Source of the DNA: Mantis religiosa
Taxonomy: Eukaryota; Arthropoda; Insecta; Mantodea; Mantidae
Length of the DNA stretch: 64,000 nt
Assembly (NCBI GenBank): GCA_030765055.1
Contig: CM060947.1
Span: forward strand, 219,867,610 to 219,931,609
Direction of reading: 5' to 3'
Shown here: positions 10,251-21,879 of the stretch, in pieces
Position numbering within the stretch: the first letter of the stretch is position 1
Layout of the letters: every line of letters starts with the position of its first letter
Program-made: the position numbers and the translations under genes
The notes under the pieces: model-generated
Database searches by the model: none
The model's input: the letters and a program-made list of their open reading frames with translations, nothing else
Told to the model about the DNA's origin: nothing

Positions 10251-11300
10251 GATGTGTAGTGGGTGAACGGGAGTGCAGTTTGCCGCTCAAAGGAAACTAC
10301 TCTCCCGTCCACTAATGACCGTCATAATCTCCACACTTCAGAAATGGAACACTGTCGTTGAGGACCAATAGCAACACTGATTCTCTCGAAGTGACAGTCG
10401 CATGTCGACTCCACGTGGAGTCTCAGTTGCCAAAGTTCCAACTTCCAGTTGATCTGTTTCATTACGTGCAGAAATTCGTTGTGTGTCACGATGTGGAGAC
10501 CGTGGGAGGGAAATGCAGTGGTATATACAAATGAAGTAGTAGATTACTTTCAGTCAAGTGAAAATAATCAAAGTGATGACAATAGTGTGAATAACAGGCA
10601 GAATTATATTACTGGAAAAGCCTAAGAAACAAAGTTATAAGGGATCTGTTTCGAAGAAAATTCAAGCGCTTGTTTTGAACAAATATATATATATGTATGT
10701 GCTGAAAAAATAATCTTGGTAAGGAGTCGTGCAATGAACCTGCAAAAATGCTGGGTATTCACAGAAATAAATACAGTAAGAAATGTTGTTACGAAAGGAA
10801 TACCAAAGATGGCGATCAAGTGTGAAACAAAAGGAAACGTTTCTCTAAAGGAGATAATTTCATATGCGTTTTAATTCGTCGAGAAATTTATAGATTCTAT
10901 GCAAAAGGGAGAGCGTCCACCTTAGACGAATTGGTTGCACATTTGCAAGAAATTTGTGATTTTTCCTTATGGGCACTGCACTCTGCGCGGCCTTCTGACG
11001 GAGCCAGGCTTCAAATAGCGCACTTTGAATAAGATAAGGGTTATAATGGAATCCAGTAGCATTGTAGCTTGGCGATATATATATATATATATATAATTTG
11101 TCAAAACTAAGGAAGTTTTGCAGTAATGGACATAAGATAATTTATTTAGACAAAACCTCGTACGATACCCATGTCGTATCGAGAAAGGTGGCAACCTTGC
11201 AGATAGGTCTGGGAGAAGGAGGGCCTGGGTTTTAAAACGATTATGATGGTTCGTCAAAGGCAGCGGCCTACGTGCACTCCAGTTAACTAAACAGACTTTA
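10251..11300 (+). mobile_element. Decayed TIR transposon inside SINE-C
   Basis: The left end GTGAACGGGAGTGCAGTTTG pairs with the reverse complement of the right end, GTTAACTGGAGTGCACGTAG, and both continue with a GCCGCT block; these are imperfect TIRs. The interior carries a broken transposase (see 10489-11170). The exact ends and TSD are unclear because the host SINE lost about 50 bp at the insertion site. The transposase motifs point to an IS630/Tc1-type DDE element. Confidence 0.7.
10489..11170 (+). pseudogene. IS630/Tc1-like DDE transposase, N-terminal remnant
   Basis: The likely start is ATG at 10489 (residues MWRPWEGNAVVYTNEV). Further on in another frame is IRREIYRFYAKGRASTLDEL (about 10878-10940), which looks like the helix-turn-helix segment that precedes the catalytic core in this transposase group (an 'I-R-I--FY----FPT---' pattern). 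After a (TA)n interruption near 11077-11095 comes KIIYLDKTSYDTHVV (about 11125-11170). That matches the usual IIYLDETW-DTH block, with the catalytic-site E and W replaced (DETW to DKTS). The rest of the core is absent. There are several frameshifts and stops, so it is not functional. The family assignment comes from motif memory, not from a search. Confidence 0.6.
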
Positions 11301-11493
11301 CATGAGATGAAGATGGAGCACCGGTGGAATGAGATGGAGGGGGAAACCGGAGGTCCCGGAGAAAACCCACCCCAGCGCCGTGTTGTCTACCACAAATCTC
11401 CCTTTGCGGTCGCCTGTGATCGAATCCGGGCTGCCTTGGTGAGAGCCAAGCGGTCTAACCGCTGAGCCATGGTGCGGCTTATTGGCTATAAAA

Positions 11494-11815
11494 GCTGTTA
11501 GGTGTATAACTGCAAATAGTTGAAGTGGTTGCTTAGGGCAGTGTAAGGATATTAATTTACATGTATATTTATTTTATATTCCAACTGATAAGTTTGGTTA
11601 AATATAATTAGTACGTTTCCAGGTTGGATAGTAGATCTAAGTACGCGTTGCACTCGTACATTTTCCCCTCGAGAGTTATGGCAAGAACACTGTTGAAATC
11701 ACTCACGAAAGAAATAATCAGGAATTAGATAAAGTTATAATGCACACAAATATTCATTATTTGTACTATGTACAACTTGCTTAAAAATAGTTTATTGCAT
11801 GTTCTTGACTTTCAG

Positions 11816-11855
<40 letters not shown>

Positions 11856-12779
11856 TTAAATTGTTAGAACACTTTCCACAAGATCAATGGCCAGAGATTT
11901 GTTGAACAAGCAAGTGAGATACTGGAACGGGAACTCAGGGAAACAAATCGTACAGTCAATACTGGCAAGCGGTGTTCATTTTGTGGCGCTGTTTACGACC
12001 ATGCGGAAAACATCAGGCAGTACATTATCCGATGTGTTTCTGGGAAAACTGTTATACGATATGAAGAGATAAAAAGCAAGTAACGAACTGAAATGGCTAA
12101 AAATTAAAGTATCATTACCGAGTAATCTGCACTTACACTCTGTAAACTGAATAAGGAATGATAACGCCTCTCTTGCTCAGGTGCTAGGAATAAGCAGTAC
12201 TTAATGCTCAAATTGAACGAGGTACTTACACGTGTTCTGTGAAGTGAAGTTAAAGATAATAATTATTTGGTGAAGGTACATCTTGAGCTTCCAATAAATC
12301 ATAAATGGATTGAAAAATAAAATACCAGTTCAGGTGGCAAACGTAGGCTGGACAAATGCAAGCCAGAAAACTGCTCAAAGACCACACAGAGCTTTTCTGA
12401 TCTCCTCTGAGTATGAACAAAAGAGGAATAAATAAAGTAGTTACATTAATTTTTGGATATGGTAACTTCAGGAAATACTGCGTAAAGTAGAATCCTACAA
12501 ATGGAAACCATCTATAGAACGTGCAAAGAGAGTGAGCGAAAATTTCGCAAATTCTCTTTGATTGTTGATTTCTGCTAAAGAAAAAGTATTTTTTTCTATA
12601 ACTATAGCTGTGTCTTCGTAATTATAATGACAAGTATTGTTGAAGGTTTCAATTAAACTACTAAATTAAAATTATTAAATTGATTAAAATTCTTATTCCA
12701 TTTAAAATTTGACAATTTCGAATCATATTGTGAATTTGTGGGTTCGAAGGATTAAAAATCAAGTTTGCAAAAATTCAAA
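11494..12779. other. Non-coding stretch with (TA)n
   Basis: AT-rich. The only notable structure is the (TA)n tract at 11818-11851. The 61-codon frame at 11887-12072 has no recognised motif. Confidence 0.45.
11818..11851. repeat. (TA)n microsatellite
   Basis: An uninterrupted alternating TA tract of 34 bp. Confidence 0.97.
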
Positions 12780-13400
12780 ACGCCCCACACTACCTTAGAA
12801 ATAGACCTGGTACACTTACAGATCACAGCAGAATTACGTACCACACACAATTACGTAACACACTGTTACAATCCACCAGTTCGCAGGTCCACACTGCACT
12901 CACTACTTGGATCCTTGACGTAAACTCTGACACAGACTGACCCTCTAAAAATTGACTGACTCGCATCGCATCGCAGGTACTGGCAGGCTGTGTTAGCCCG
13001 AAGATTGTTGCTGTGTGCCCACACAGGATAGGGTTTAACGACAGAAAGGATTTTCTTTTCGGGATGGTTTAGGATGGCTGTTTTTAATCGAGGATAATGG
13101 ATTGATTTCGAGGTAGTTTAGTACTCCTCTAAGAAGGATAGGTAAGTATAATTGACTGACTCGGCATACCGCGCTCCTATTTATAGGCGAGCCAGCATTT
13201 CTGGATAATTCTCTACAATGGAGAGAAAAGACGTACGAGAGGTTTCACGGACTTTCCAGGAGGAAGGCAGGAGGAGGGGAAACCAGTGACTTCTGGTTAC
13301 TTGTCTCCCCACCTCGTCTCTACTCGGCACGTCATTAGGGCTACGCATTAGCGTAGGCGTGGGTTAGCACCATCCGGCTACCCCACTCCGCCATCCGACT
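12780..13400 (-). mobile_element. Probable LTR / retroelement promoter region
   Basis: On the minus strand, a TATAAATAG box (plus coordinates 13177-13185) is followed about 25 nt downstream by GAGTCAGTCAATTA (plus 13150-13163). This TATA-plus-TCAGT initiator spacing is typical of insect LTR retrotransposon promoters. A second GAGTCAGTCAA copy lies further downstream (plus 12954-12964). The region is richer in GC than its surroundings and has no ORFs. No second LTR, primer-binding site or TSD was found, so a solo LTR or a host-type promoter are both possible. Confidence 0.35.
13177..13185 (-). promoter_or_regulatory. TATA box with downstream TCAGT initiator
   Basis: TATAAATAG on the minus strand, with TCAGTCA about 25 nt downstream. 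It fits an RNA polymerase II core promoter of the arthropod TATA+Inr type. Activity is inferred only. Confidence 0.4.
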
Positions 13401-14920
13401 TCCTATAAAGAAAAAAATTATAAAGTTTTTCTCTATTCCAGATAGTATTTATCAATAACGTAGCAAAGTAGATCAGCACTTAAGAGACTAGTAATACTTT
13501 CACAAGAAATTTAGTACAAGACATGCTTATTTACACGAATTTGAATGTGTAAAAAGAAAATTAAGAAATATAGGTTATCATTACAAAGTAAGTTGTTACA
13601 GTAATTTGCTTAAGCTAAATAAAATCTTTGAATAAGTTTATTTTATAGTAACTAAATATTTGTTTTTCCTGCATCAGAACAGTCCCTCTCTCATGGTCTT
13701 AAGGGTAAAGATAAAGCCTCATTTTTCGTGATGGAAATGCTCAGTGCAGTGTGATCCAGACGACATCTCCTGAGAAGTTAGCTTTTATGACTTAATGAAA
13801 AGTAATAGATGAGAGGCCCTGCATGTAATCTGATGTCCTAGCAAATACATCCTGCGTGTTACAGGCTGAGCTGCCTCACCAGCATAGTGCTCGCAACGCG
13901 GCTACGAATTGAACTTTAGCTGGATATCTAATATCTAATAACGTAGATCTAGGGGTATTGGATGACCCTGAAATCATCAATCACGTTTGCAATAGTTTGT
14001 GGGATTGGCAAAGTGATCATTTCATGAGAAGGAACACATGTTCGCTATGCACAGTTTTACTGTACTGTAGAGCGGAGAAATTTGAAAAGAGTTCAGTTTC
14101 CACATTTACTGAATAGCTTCAACGAGAGACGTACATTACAAAACGGGTTCAAAATGTATTGTTCTCACTTAATCCCTGAACCTACGTCGGCATGATCCTG
14201 ACATACAGGAACCAATATTCGGCAGGATATTCCTCATTTTAGCCAACGAAGAAAAATTGAAGTGCGTAATAATTGAGTAAGTTTGGTGGCTATGGAACAG
14301 CTTTCACACTATTAACCAATAGTTTTGTGTATGTAAAATTCAATGTTTCAGCACATTTTGACGTGCTGGAGCCTCATCGAGTTGCAGCACAATCAGACAC
14401 CGAAATTGTGGCGGTAGTGCAACCATTTGCATAGGCAAAACATCTCTTGTAAATGTTTAGGTATGTCGTGTTTGGCAGCAGATATAACTCATAGCATATT
14501 TACATAATATATTCATGGCAGTTGAATACACTAAAAATAACTGAAAAAATTGCGACATCCATTTTTCTTAGTTCCTAATACGAATTTCTCCGGACATGGT
14601 CTTCTTCTTAAAACATGTTTCTACCCATACAACATTATGTGATGACACATACTAAGTGTCATCTTTGTAGTTTTGAAACCCCGCTAGAATCAGAATCAGA
14701 AAAGGTAAGGAATAAAAACAATAAGTGGGTGTCTTACTTCATATTCCAACAAAACACGAGACTTATATTTCATTTTCAGGGTGATAAAACAATATATAAA
14801 ACAACCTGTATAAGGAAATAGGGGCACGAATAGGATCTGCAGATAAAAACATATCTTTATTGAGTAAAATTGAAGAGTATTTCACAGTTTAGTTACAGAA
14901 AAATACGAAATATTTTTAAA
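13401..14920. other. Non-coding stretch
   Basis: AT-rich. Short frames only (for example 14615-14821, 68 codons, with no motif). Nothing recognised. Confidence 0.45.
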
Positions 14921-14922
14921 AA

Positions 14923-15143
14923 TTTATATCCTCCAGCATTAAGTCATATCGGACTATGAATGAAATGGTTGAAGTGATGCTCAAAAGATCCCAGGGTCCA
15001 TAGAGCTTAGCGTTATTCGACATTCAGGATAAGAGAAACCTCCAGAAAAAGCTTTAGCCAGGTAACTCACCTTGACCGACATTCGAAGTCGGAACCTCTT
15101 GACCGTGAGGCAGACACGCTATCAGTTACGCTGCCGAGGCAGT
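14923..15143 (-). mobile_element. SINE-A copy 3
   Basis: Minus-strand copy. The head lies at 15143 (GACTGCCTCGGCAGCG), with a decayed B box (GACTTCGAATGTCGG) and body blocks shared with the other copies (CCAGGGTCCATAGAGCTTAG and ATTAAGTCATATCGGAC on the plus strand). The A-rich tail is short and no TSD could be recognised, so this is probably an old copy. Confidence 0.85.
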
Positions 15144-17302
15144 CATTTCATTTGCTTTGAGTTATTTCAAACAATTTACATTTTATTCCAGAATCGGTTA
15201 TTTAATCTTTGACAAGAAAAACAATGGCGTGTTTTCATAAAAAGGGTTGAAGGAAGGAATTTCCTGACAGTTTTCCCTAGCTCCCCACCCACACACAAAC
15301 TGCGGATCACATACGCACAAGGATAACGTGGTATTACAGACAACCCAATCTGAACAGAAGATCATTCTAGTAGTCGCAGAGTTTATCGAGAAATATCGAC
15401 CTTTGTGACAGACTTAGTGACGGTTGCCTGCTGTTTGAAGAGGGCCCCCTTGACTTCTCATTATGTACCCCTCCCCCTTCCTTCCTTTTCCAAGTTCCGG
15501 GTCTTTCGTTTTTCCAGCTGCCTCTCATCCGGAGGGACGCTTTAGTGACTAATTCACAAGATGAAAATTTGATTAACTCTGAAAAGTGATTCAGTCCTCA
15601 TTTCTTACGGTACGCCGCAGCAATATATTAAAAGTTAATCGCACAATTACTGAAATTCTATTGCCTTTAGCATTTAACCTCAATCTCTGGCGACCGGAAA
15701 GTTAGAAGTAATAGTTATTTCAGAACATAATAGCTTTTGTTTCAAAAGTTCAGTACGTAACAGAGTGGAGAGTTATGCAACGAGGCAGTATTGGCTGTTA
15801 CATAACGGAATTCCGCTAGGGATGTAGTGGCTTTTATCAGTAATGGATCTTGCAGTTTCTCTAACGTGTTTTTCAATAAAAAGCAAAACCGAAATAGCAA
15901 GTTTATGCTAATCGTGTGAAGGAGGTCCAAATAATAAATTGGGAGACCAAATCATAACACTTGTATGAGCGAAGGCAAACCATTTATCTATTTAGTTATA
16001 AAAAGTGCTAAGGAAAATTTATTACAGTTGGTTTCTGTACTGAAATTTGATCCTGGCCGTTTAGTCAGAAAGAAGAATCTATAACTCATCAAATTTAATA
16101 ACTGAATATTGTTCATGCAATTAAATTCCCTTTTCTTGCCTTCACAGCCACTTTCCACTTGTACTTTTACTTCTGTACTTGATTTATACAAAAAGGGGAA
16201 TATGATCGTGATATCAGGGACTCCCTGAATCGAGAAGGGACAAAATTTCTCTGTCTCACCAGGTTACCACGCAGATATTACATTACATAGGTGGAATGTT
16301 CACAAAATTATCATCATCATTCATATCTATTTAAGTCACATAACAAACCAAATGCATATAGGTATATACATATCTTAAAGAGCCTACGAGGCTATTTTCA
16401 TTTGGAAAAAATTAGCTATAAGTACTTTGGATAACGAACACTACATACGGAATGGACGTAAGCTTACCAGACTAAACCTCTGGATTTCTTCAAAGAAAAA
16501 GATTTACTTTCCATTCTCAAGTTACCCATTCTATAAGTAAGAATTGTTAAATATATTTTTGACCTCTTGCTACTTTGTTACTAGTATTTGTTTTTCATAC
16601 TGTTGTTGAAAGGCTTTGAAAGCATATACCGTTCCGCTTTTACACATCTGACTGTTGTTTCCATTATCTGTAGTCGCCAAGTATCTACAGGAAATGAGTA
16701 ATGAAACCGTTCCGGCTACGTTCATCTCTATTAGTATGAAGTAGATAGAAAAAATATAAAAGCTGCCTAAAATAAATTGAACGACTCTTTTGAAATAATA
16801 CTTATTAAACATCCGGCTTAGGCAAAGAATTTAAATTTAAAACATATGTAAATACAGCGAAAATAATGACAAACTATGGCAAATATGCCCTTAGATTGAA
16901 TATATGTATTTAAGAAATATTCTAAGAGTGTCACATTGTAAATATTTACATCGTGAAATAAGCGTTACTATGAATAATGATATACAAAACAAATGAATAA
17001 ATTCCAAAATATATGTGTAACAATAAACAAAATATTACAAAATAAAACACGAAGAGTACAAAACTAAAGTTATACAGGAGAATGGCTTTACTAGTGGTCT
17101 TCTATGTGACTCAAGGATAGTAATACAGAATGATAAAAGAAATACACAAGCTGCTGAAATGTGATTCTTAAGGAGATAAAATAACAAAAGAGAATATGCG
17201 GAAAGAGCTAAATATATTTGAGTTAAATAAAAAAATTCTGGAGAGTAAACAAAATTTGAATGCAGAATGTGCAATAAAAGATTACCGCGGATCATATATA
17301 AT
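15144..17302. other. Non-coding stretch
   Basis: AT-rich. Minus-strand frames of 60-86 codons (15742-17295) contain no recognised motif and overlap one another. No repeat head found. Confidence 0.45.
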
Positions 17303-18190
17303 TACGAGGTAGTCTGATAAGTTCAGGTCCACATATAGAGATGGTGCCTTGGGCTAGATTGTCAGATAGCATCATATAGTTCAACTTTAGACTAGCTTGC
17401 ATCCATAGTTGTTAAGTTTTTGAGCAACAGCATTTAAAACAAGTATAGAGGATTCGCGAAAATGGAGGATTTGGAAAAAGAGCAGTGCTCAAATACTTCC
17501 ATTTTAATGGTTTAACGTCTAAAGAAGTCAAGAGAAAACTGGAAGTACATTGAAAGACTCCGCCCCTTCAAATGCAAAGATTGAAAGCTGGGTTATAGAG
17601 TTCAAAATGGGACGTACAAGCACTAGTGATGAACTCACTCTGGATGCCCTGTCGAAGTCACAACTCACAGGTAAGTGAGTGACGCCCCGTGGAAATCACA
17701 GAGATCATTGGACAAATTAATCGTTTTGGACTGGGAGAGAGAGCAGAGGCTGTAAACATATGAAAAGAACGTGCAGGTAATGTTTTGGGCTTTCAATGTA
17801 TGTGCAAGATGGGTGTCGCGTTTGTGGACACATCAAAAGTTGCAAAGAAAAACTGTTTGTTAAGAATTTGGAGCCCTACGGTAAAAATCTCAGTGAATTT
17901 TTGAGACGGCTTAACACTATGAATGAAACTTGGATGCATCACTACACTCCATAAAGTAAATCACAGGCAAAGCTGTGGATTGCGCCAGGAGAACCAACTC
18001 CAAAAACTGAAAGTCAATTTTGTCGGCTATCAAGGTTACAGTGATTGTTTTCTGGGACACAAATGGAATTCTTTTTATTGATTACTCGGAAAAAGGTGAA
18101 AGTATCACTGGTGACTACTACGGAAGCTTGCTGCGACGTTTGAGTGATGAATTGTAAAGAAAAAGACCTCATTTGACAAACAATAAAAGA
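17303..18190 (+). mobile_element. mariner element, copy 1 (3' truncated)
   Basis: After a TA (17303-17304) the element starts CGAGGTAGTCTGATAAGTTC, a mariner-like TIR. The leader (GCATCATATAGTTCAACTTTAGACTAG) matches the leader of the copy at 31826. The transposase begins at ATG 17462 (MEDLEK). The region around 17922-17933 encodes NETW followed by MHHYTP, corresponding to the conserved DETW-HHYTP site, so the first catalytic Asp has become Asn. Further on, WIAPGEPTPK is typical of mariner. Several stops and frame changes interrupt the frame. The copy ends at about 18190, where SINE-D begins. It lacks the third catalytic Asp and the right TIR. Confidence 0.85.
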
Positions 18191-18322
18191 TTGTCATGTC
18201 GGCACGTTGCCCATAGTAGCTCAATTGGTTAGAGCTGCTGGACGGAGACCAGAAAATCCGTGGTTCAAATCCCGGCCATGGCATTGAATTTTTCAGTCTG
18301 AATCTACCTTCCCATACTTTGT
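18191..18322 (+). mobile_element. SINE-D copy (head part)
   Basis: It starts TTGTCATGTCGGCACG and contains an A box (CATAGTAGCTCAATTGGTTA) and B box (GTGGTTCAAATCCCGGCC), ending around TTTTTCAGTCTGAATC. It matches the heads at 52995, 53308 and 53622. It begins exactly where the mariner homology ends. Confidence 0.8.
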
Positions 18323-18349
18323 ATTCAATGGTTGGTTGCATGGTTACTA

Positions 18350-18627
18350 AAACGTCCCACATGACAGCCTTGACTCTCGAGATAACCTCGCCCCACAACG
18401 TGATGACCCTACCTCCAATGGTAGTGTGATAGTGAAGATGACAGTGAGACGAGAGGACCTACAGCTTATACCGTAGACTCCGAACCATGTTGACACTTCA
18501 CATCTGCTGGACAGAAGTGAAGGCGTGGATAGAGCCGACTTAAAATCGCCAACCCCAGAGCCTACAATCGATCTCGGGACTCTTTGTACGGGAGCCGCGA
18601 GCGAAAACACCGCGCTACCATGGCGCC
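18350..18627 (-). mobile_element. SINE-F (single copy, tRNA-derived)
   Basis: The minus strand begins GGCGCCATGGTAGCGCGG (A box TGGTAGCGCGG), then GGCTCCCGTACAAAGAG and a T-arm/B box GAGATCGATTG. The body extends to about 18350. I see no second copy in the window, so the 3' limit is approximate. Confidence 0.6.
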
Positions 18628-18788
18628 CTTTTATTTAATCGTTAGATCACGCACACATCCACATTCATACTTTATGGAACCTGGGGATTCATCTTTGTTG
18701 GAGATAAATCCCCTCCCTGCCGGGAATCGAACCCGGCACAACTTGCACAGCCGGCAGATGCTCCACCGACTGAGCTACGGTGCTAACC
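18628..18788 (-). mobile_element. SINE-E copy 1
   Basis: Minus-strand head GGTTAGCACCGTAGCTCAG with B box GGGTTCGATTCCCGG, and a shared body (TTAGATCACGCACACA at the far end on the plus strand) also present at 37200-37385. It directly abuts SINE-F, making a three-SINE train with SINE-D after the mariner. Confidence 0.8.
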
Positions 18789-19804
18789 TTAAATATCGTT
18801 ATTATAAATTTTGAAGAAATGCTGTAGGGACCTCCTCCATCCACAATGCACGTGGTAGAAAAAGTAAAATTCAAGTGAACTCGAAATTACTCGGTTGGTT
18901 GATTTAGAAAGAACGGTCCATTCATTCTCATTATTACCTGAGGAATTTTAGTAAACAATTCATGTCCACGCATTGCTTTATTAAAAATAAACGCAAAACC
19001 TTGTCAATGCATGTTTGGTTGTTCTTGTGAGTAAGATGTGGGAGTGCCTACACGCAGAGAAGGAGAGCAAACTGAATTTTATTATATCCTTCGCAGGAAA
19101 AGCTGCCCCTCATCTGTTGATCCAAATATTGAAGCGACTGAAGCAACGTGTGCTAATAAAATCTCCTTCAAAGCCTGTCTTCATTCACGAATTGTGCTTC
19201 CGGAATTCAGGCACCTTATCTCGGGCATTCCTTTAAACGAAATCCCTTTTGATTTGCCTCCGTTGTTTATTTCTCTTTGATTTATAATAGCCTTCTAAAT
19301 ATATGACGCTCAGCTTTTCTTATTATCATTGACAATTCCGAGTTCATTGGAGGGCAACTTATATTCTGAATGAAAGGCAAGATTTTCCTTGGGCTGTTTC
19401 GTACTTTAGAGCAATGTCATTCAGCAGAGAGGTGATCTGTGTTACACAAGGCATATTAAAACTTAAGATGTGGTTAATAATATAGAATTTCTTTAGGGTG
19501 CATATCATAACTGGCACAAATTTTCAATATACTGTTCTTTTAAAAACAAAAGCGGGGAGCAATTTAGTAAGCCATTTACAGTTAAAGTAATACAATTTCA
19601 AAACCATTTTTAGTTCACATTTATGTGATGAGGGAACTCGAGGACCTGAATCCTTTATCTGGACTTAGAAACATATTGGATCTTGGGGATGCTTCGTATG
19701 AGCTAAGTCGAAGGTGAAGGCCCGATTTAAAATCCATTCCCCAAGACAGGGATTTGAACTAAGATCCTCGGCACTCATTACTTTATCTATTTCACTCTCT
19801 CTGC

Positions 19805-19862
<58 letters not shown>

Positions 19863-20704
19863 TTGACAATAGAAGAGATAGCATTCCTATATTTACATCC
19901 AAGGGTCGTAAGGCTGATGAACCTTTCGCGATGCTACTGTGACAACAAATGGAGAGCATTAGAGGTAATTTAGCACCTCTTGTCAGGATTAAAATAGACT
20001 TTGTTTTTAAATATCGATTTACTCTCCCAAATTATTGTTTGGGAGTAGTTGCCTCACTTGCAGAGAAGGTTTATTAAACAAGTTAATCTCCTACTACACC
20101 AAGATGGAATTAATGTCCTGGTTTACTGCATTTTCAGATATGTTTGTATCATTTTGACCCTTTTCAGGAGCAAGGAGTTTCTTTCAGCCTTGCAGCTAAA
20201 CGTTGTCTGTGGTAACATTTTATAACTGTAGAACTTTTGAAATTCTATCCGTGGTACCCCGTTCACAAAGAAGACGTGTCAAAATTCTTCCTTGCTTATC
20301 AGGTAGTGGATTCCTAATTAGTGGGATCGTAGATGTTTGGTACAGAGTTTGCAGGTATATAATAACGGACAAGCCATAAAAAATAGTTGGAACCTCATTT
20401 GTTAAACATTTCCGTTTGCCAGACAAATGAAAACTTGGCTCATATAAGAAGTTTGCATTCTAAACTCATTCCAGTAGTTAAACGTATAATAAGTGTCAAT
20501 GTTAATACGTGGTTGACCTATTCTAATGCATACTAACATGGATTAAAAAATTAATCATTATTTGAACTTTATGTATTAAACAAGGGAACCTTCGCCATTA
20601 CCGAAACTCCAGTAAGCTTCACAGAGACAAACCGAGTAACAAGTGATACTACTGTACAAACAGTTTCACATTCCGAGACTCCAGTATGATAAGAGTTAAT
20701 ACTG
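18789..20704. other. Non-coding stretch with (TA)n
   Basis: AT-rich. (TA)n at 19808-19857. Short overlapping frames at 19015-19280 and 20220-20426 contain no recognised motif. Confidence 0.45.
19808..19857. repeat. (TA)n microsatellite
   Basis: About 50 bp of uninterrupted TA repeats. Confidence 0.97.
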
Positions 20705-20718
20705 ACACATATGGTACA

Positions 20719-21274
20719 ATTCAATTCAATTCAATTCATGCCAGAGGATATACTCCCGTTAATCCTGGACCCGTAGGACCAAGGACCCGGGCCTCCTTCG
20801 ACCAGGGAACTACCGAGCTGTCCCGAAAGTGCGCCCGGCGCCTCCGTGGGGCCTTCTATAGAGCAAGACCTATGGACTAACAAGGGCCCCCCCCAATCTG
20901 GTCCTGTGGACTCAAGACGGGATGGAAGTGGATACGCCACTTACGCACGCCAACTCCAAAATGGGAAGGCTACCGATATGACCTCGGTGGAGCAGCCTGA
21001 TGATCTAGCACGCCTTCTACTAGCTATGCAGGCTAGTACGCGGGAATATATGGCTTCCCTCAACCCCGTCCGGCGACGTACCCGCTCTCCCACGGGTATC
21101 GAGAAAATCTGCTTCATCGAGTCCAACACCGTCCGAACAACTCCCTATAAGGGAGGGGCTCCAATGTTCGACCCGAAGTTCCTCTAGTAACGTCAGAGGT
21201 ACCACGAGTGCTAGGGGTACGGAGCGCCTGCACCACGGCAGCTGAAGGGGACGGATACCCTCCCCTACGGGAAC
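20719..21274 (-). mobile_element. GCR GC-rich retroposon, copy 2, with 14-bp TSD
   Basis: A perfect 14-bp TSD (ACACATATGGTACA at 20705-20718 and 21275-21288) delimits the copy. The left end is a pentamer tail (ATTCA repeated, 20719-20738), so the 3' end points left and the element is on the minus strand. TSD length plus a simple-repeat tail indicate LINE-machinery retroposition. On the minus strand the head region has TAGCACTCGTGG and, about 36 nt further, GGGTCGAAC, which could be degenerate pol III A and B boxes; this is a tentative reading. The reading frames of 60-113 codons here are not conserved across copies. Confidence 0.88.
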
Positions 21275-21639
21275 ACACATATGGTACAGTAAATATTCCT
21301 TTGTAACTTCCTCCCTGTCGACAAACTGAGCGGGATGGCTCAGGCGGTTTCGTCTGTGGCCCGCATTCGGGAGAGCCGGGTTCGATTCCCATGACCGAGC
21401 TAATTGTCCTATGAAATTTTTAGGGTGTTTTCACGGGTTCCTAGAGGAATGCTGGGTAGGCTAATTACATCCCCAGAATTTCCTGTCACTCCATTTCATC
21501 TCCTTTATCATTTTACGCCATCTCTCATCTAGTGGTCTCTTTCGGGGTAGAAGTGTCGGTGGATGTCTCGGCGGTGCATGGCAGGATGATATGCTCTGAG
21601 AAAAACTACTTCCTCTTCCGGTAGGTCGGTTGCTGGTCT

Positions 21640-21879
21640 ATTTTTGTTGTTGTAATTTTACGTCCTCCAACGTTGTCATATCGAACAATGAATGGAATGG
21701 GTGAAATGACGCTCAAATAAGCCCAGGGTCCATAGAGCTTAGTTACCCGACATTCGTCTTTTAGGATAAGGGAAAACTGGAAAAAACCTTACCCAGGTAA
21801 CTCACCCTGACCGAAATTCGAGCTCGGGACCTCTTGAATGTGAGGCAGACTTACTAAAACCACGCTACCGAGGCAGGCT
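21640..21879 (-). mobile_element. SINE-A copy 4, nested in SINE-B
   Basis: Minus-strand SINE-A with intact head (GCCTGCCTCGGTAGCG), B box (GAGCTCGAATTTCGG) and short tail. TSD GGTTGCTGGTCT (21628-21639) / GGTTGCCGGTCT (21880-21891), 11 of 12 identical. Confidence 0.92.

Larger units (their letters stand above)
10234..11479 (-). mobile_element. SINE-C copy split by a TIR transposon
   Basis: The head (minus strand) is at 11479-11301 with A box (TGGCTCAGCGGTTAGACC) and B box (GGATTCGATCAC). The extreme 3' end (TGAAATGTGTAGTGTTT) is 1 kb away at 10234-10250. A perfect 14-bp TSD, TATTGGCTATAAAA, flanks the whole unit (10220-10233 and 11480-11493), which proves that the two pieces are one insertion. 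About 50 bp of SINE-C interior (the CGCCCGCTTTTAC...GGCGGTGACAC block present in other copies) is missing at the split, so the later insertion came with a small deletion. Confidence 0.88.
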
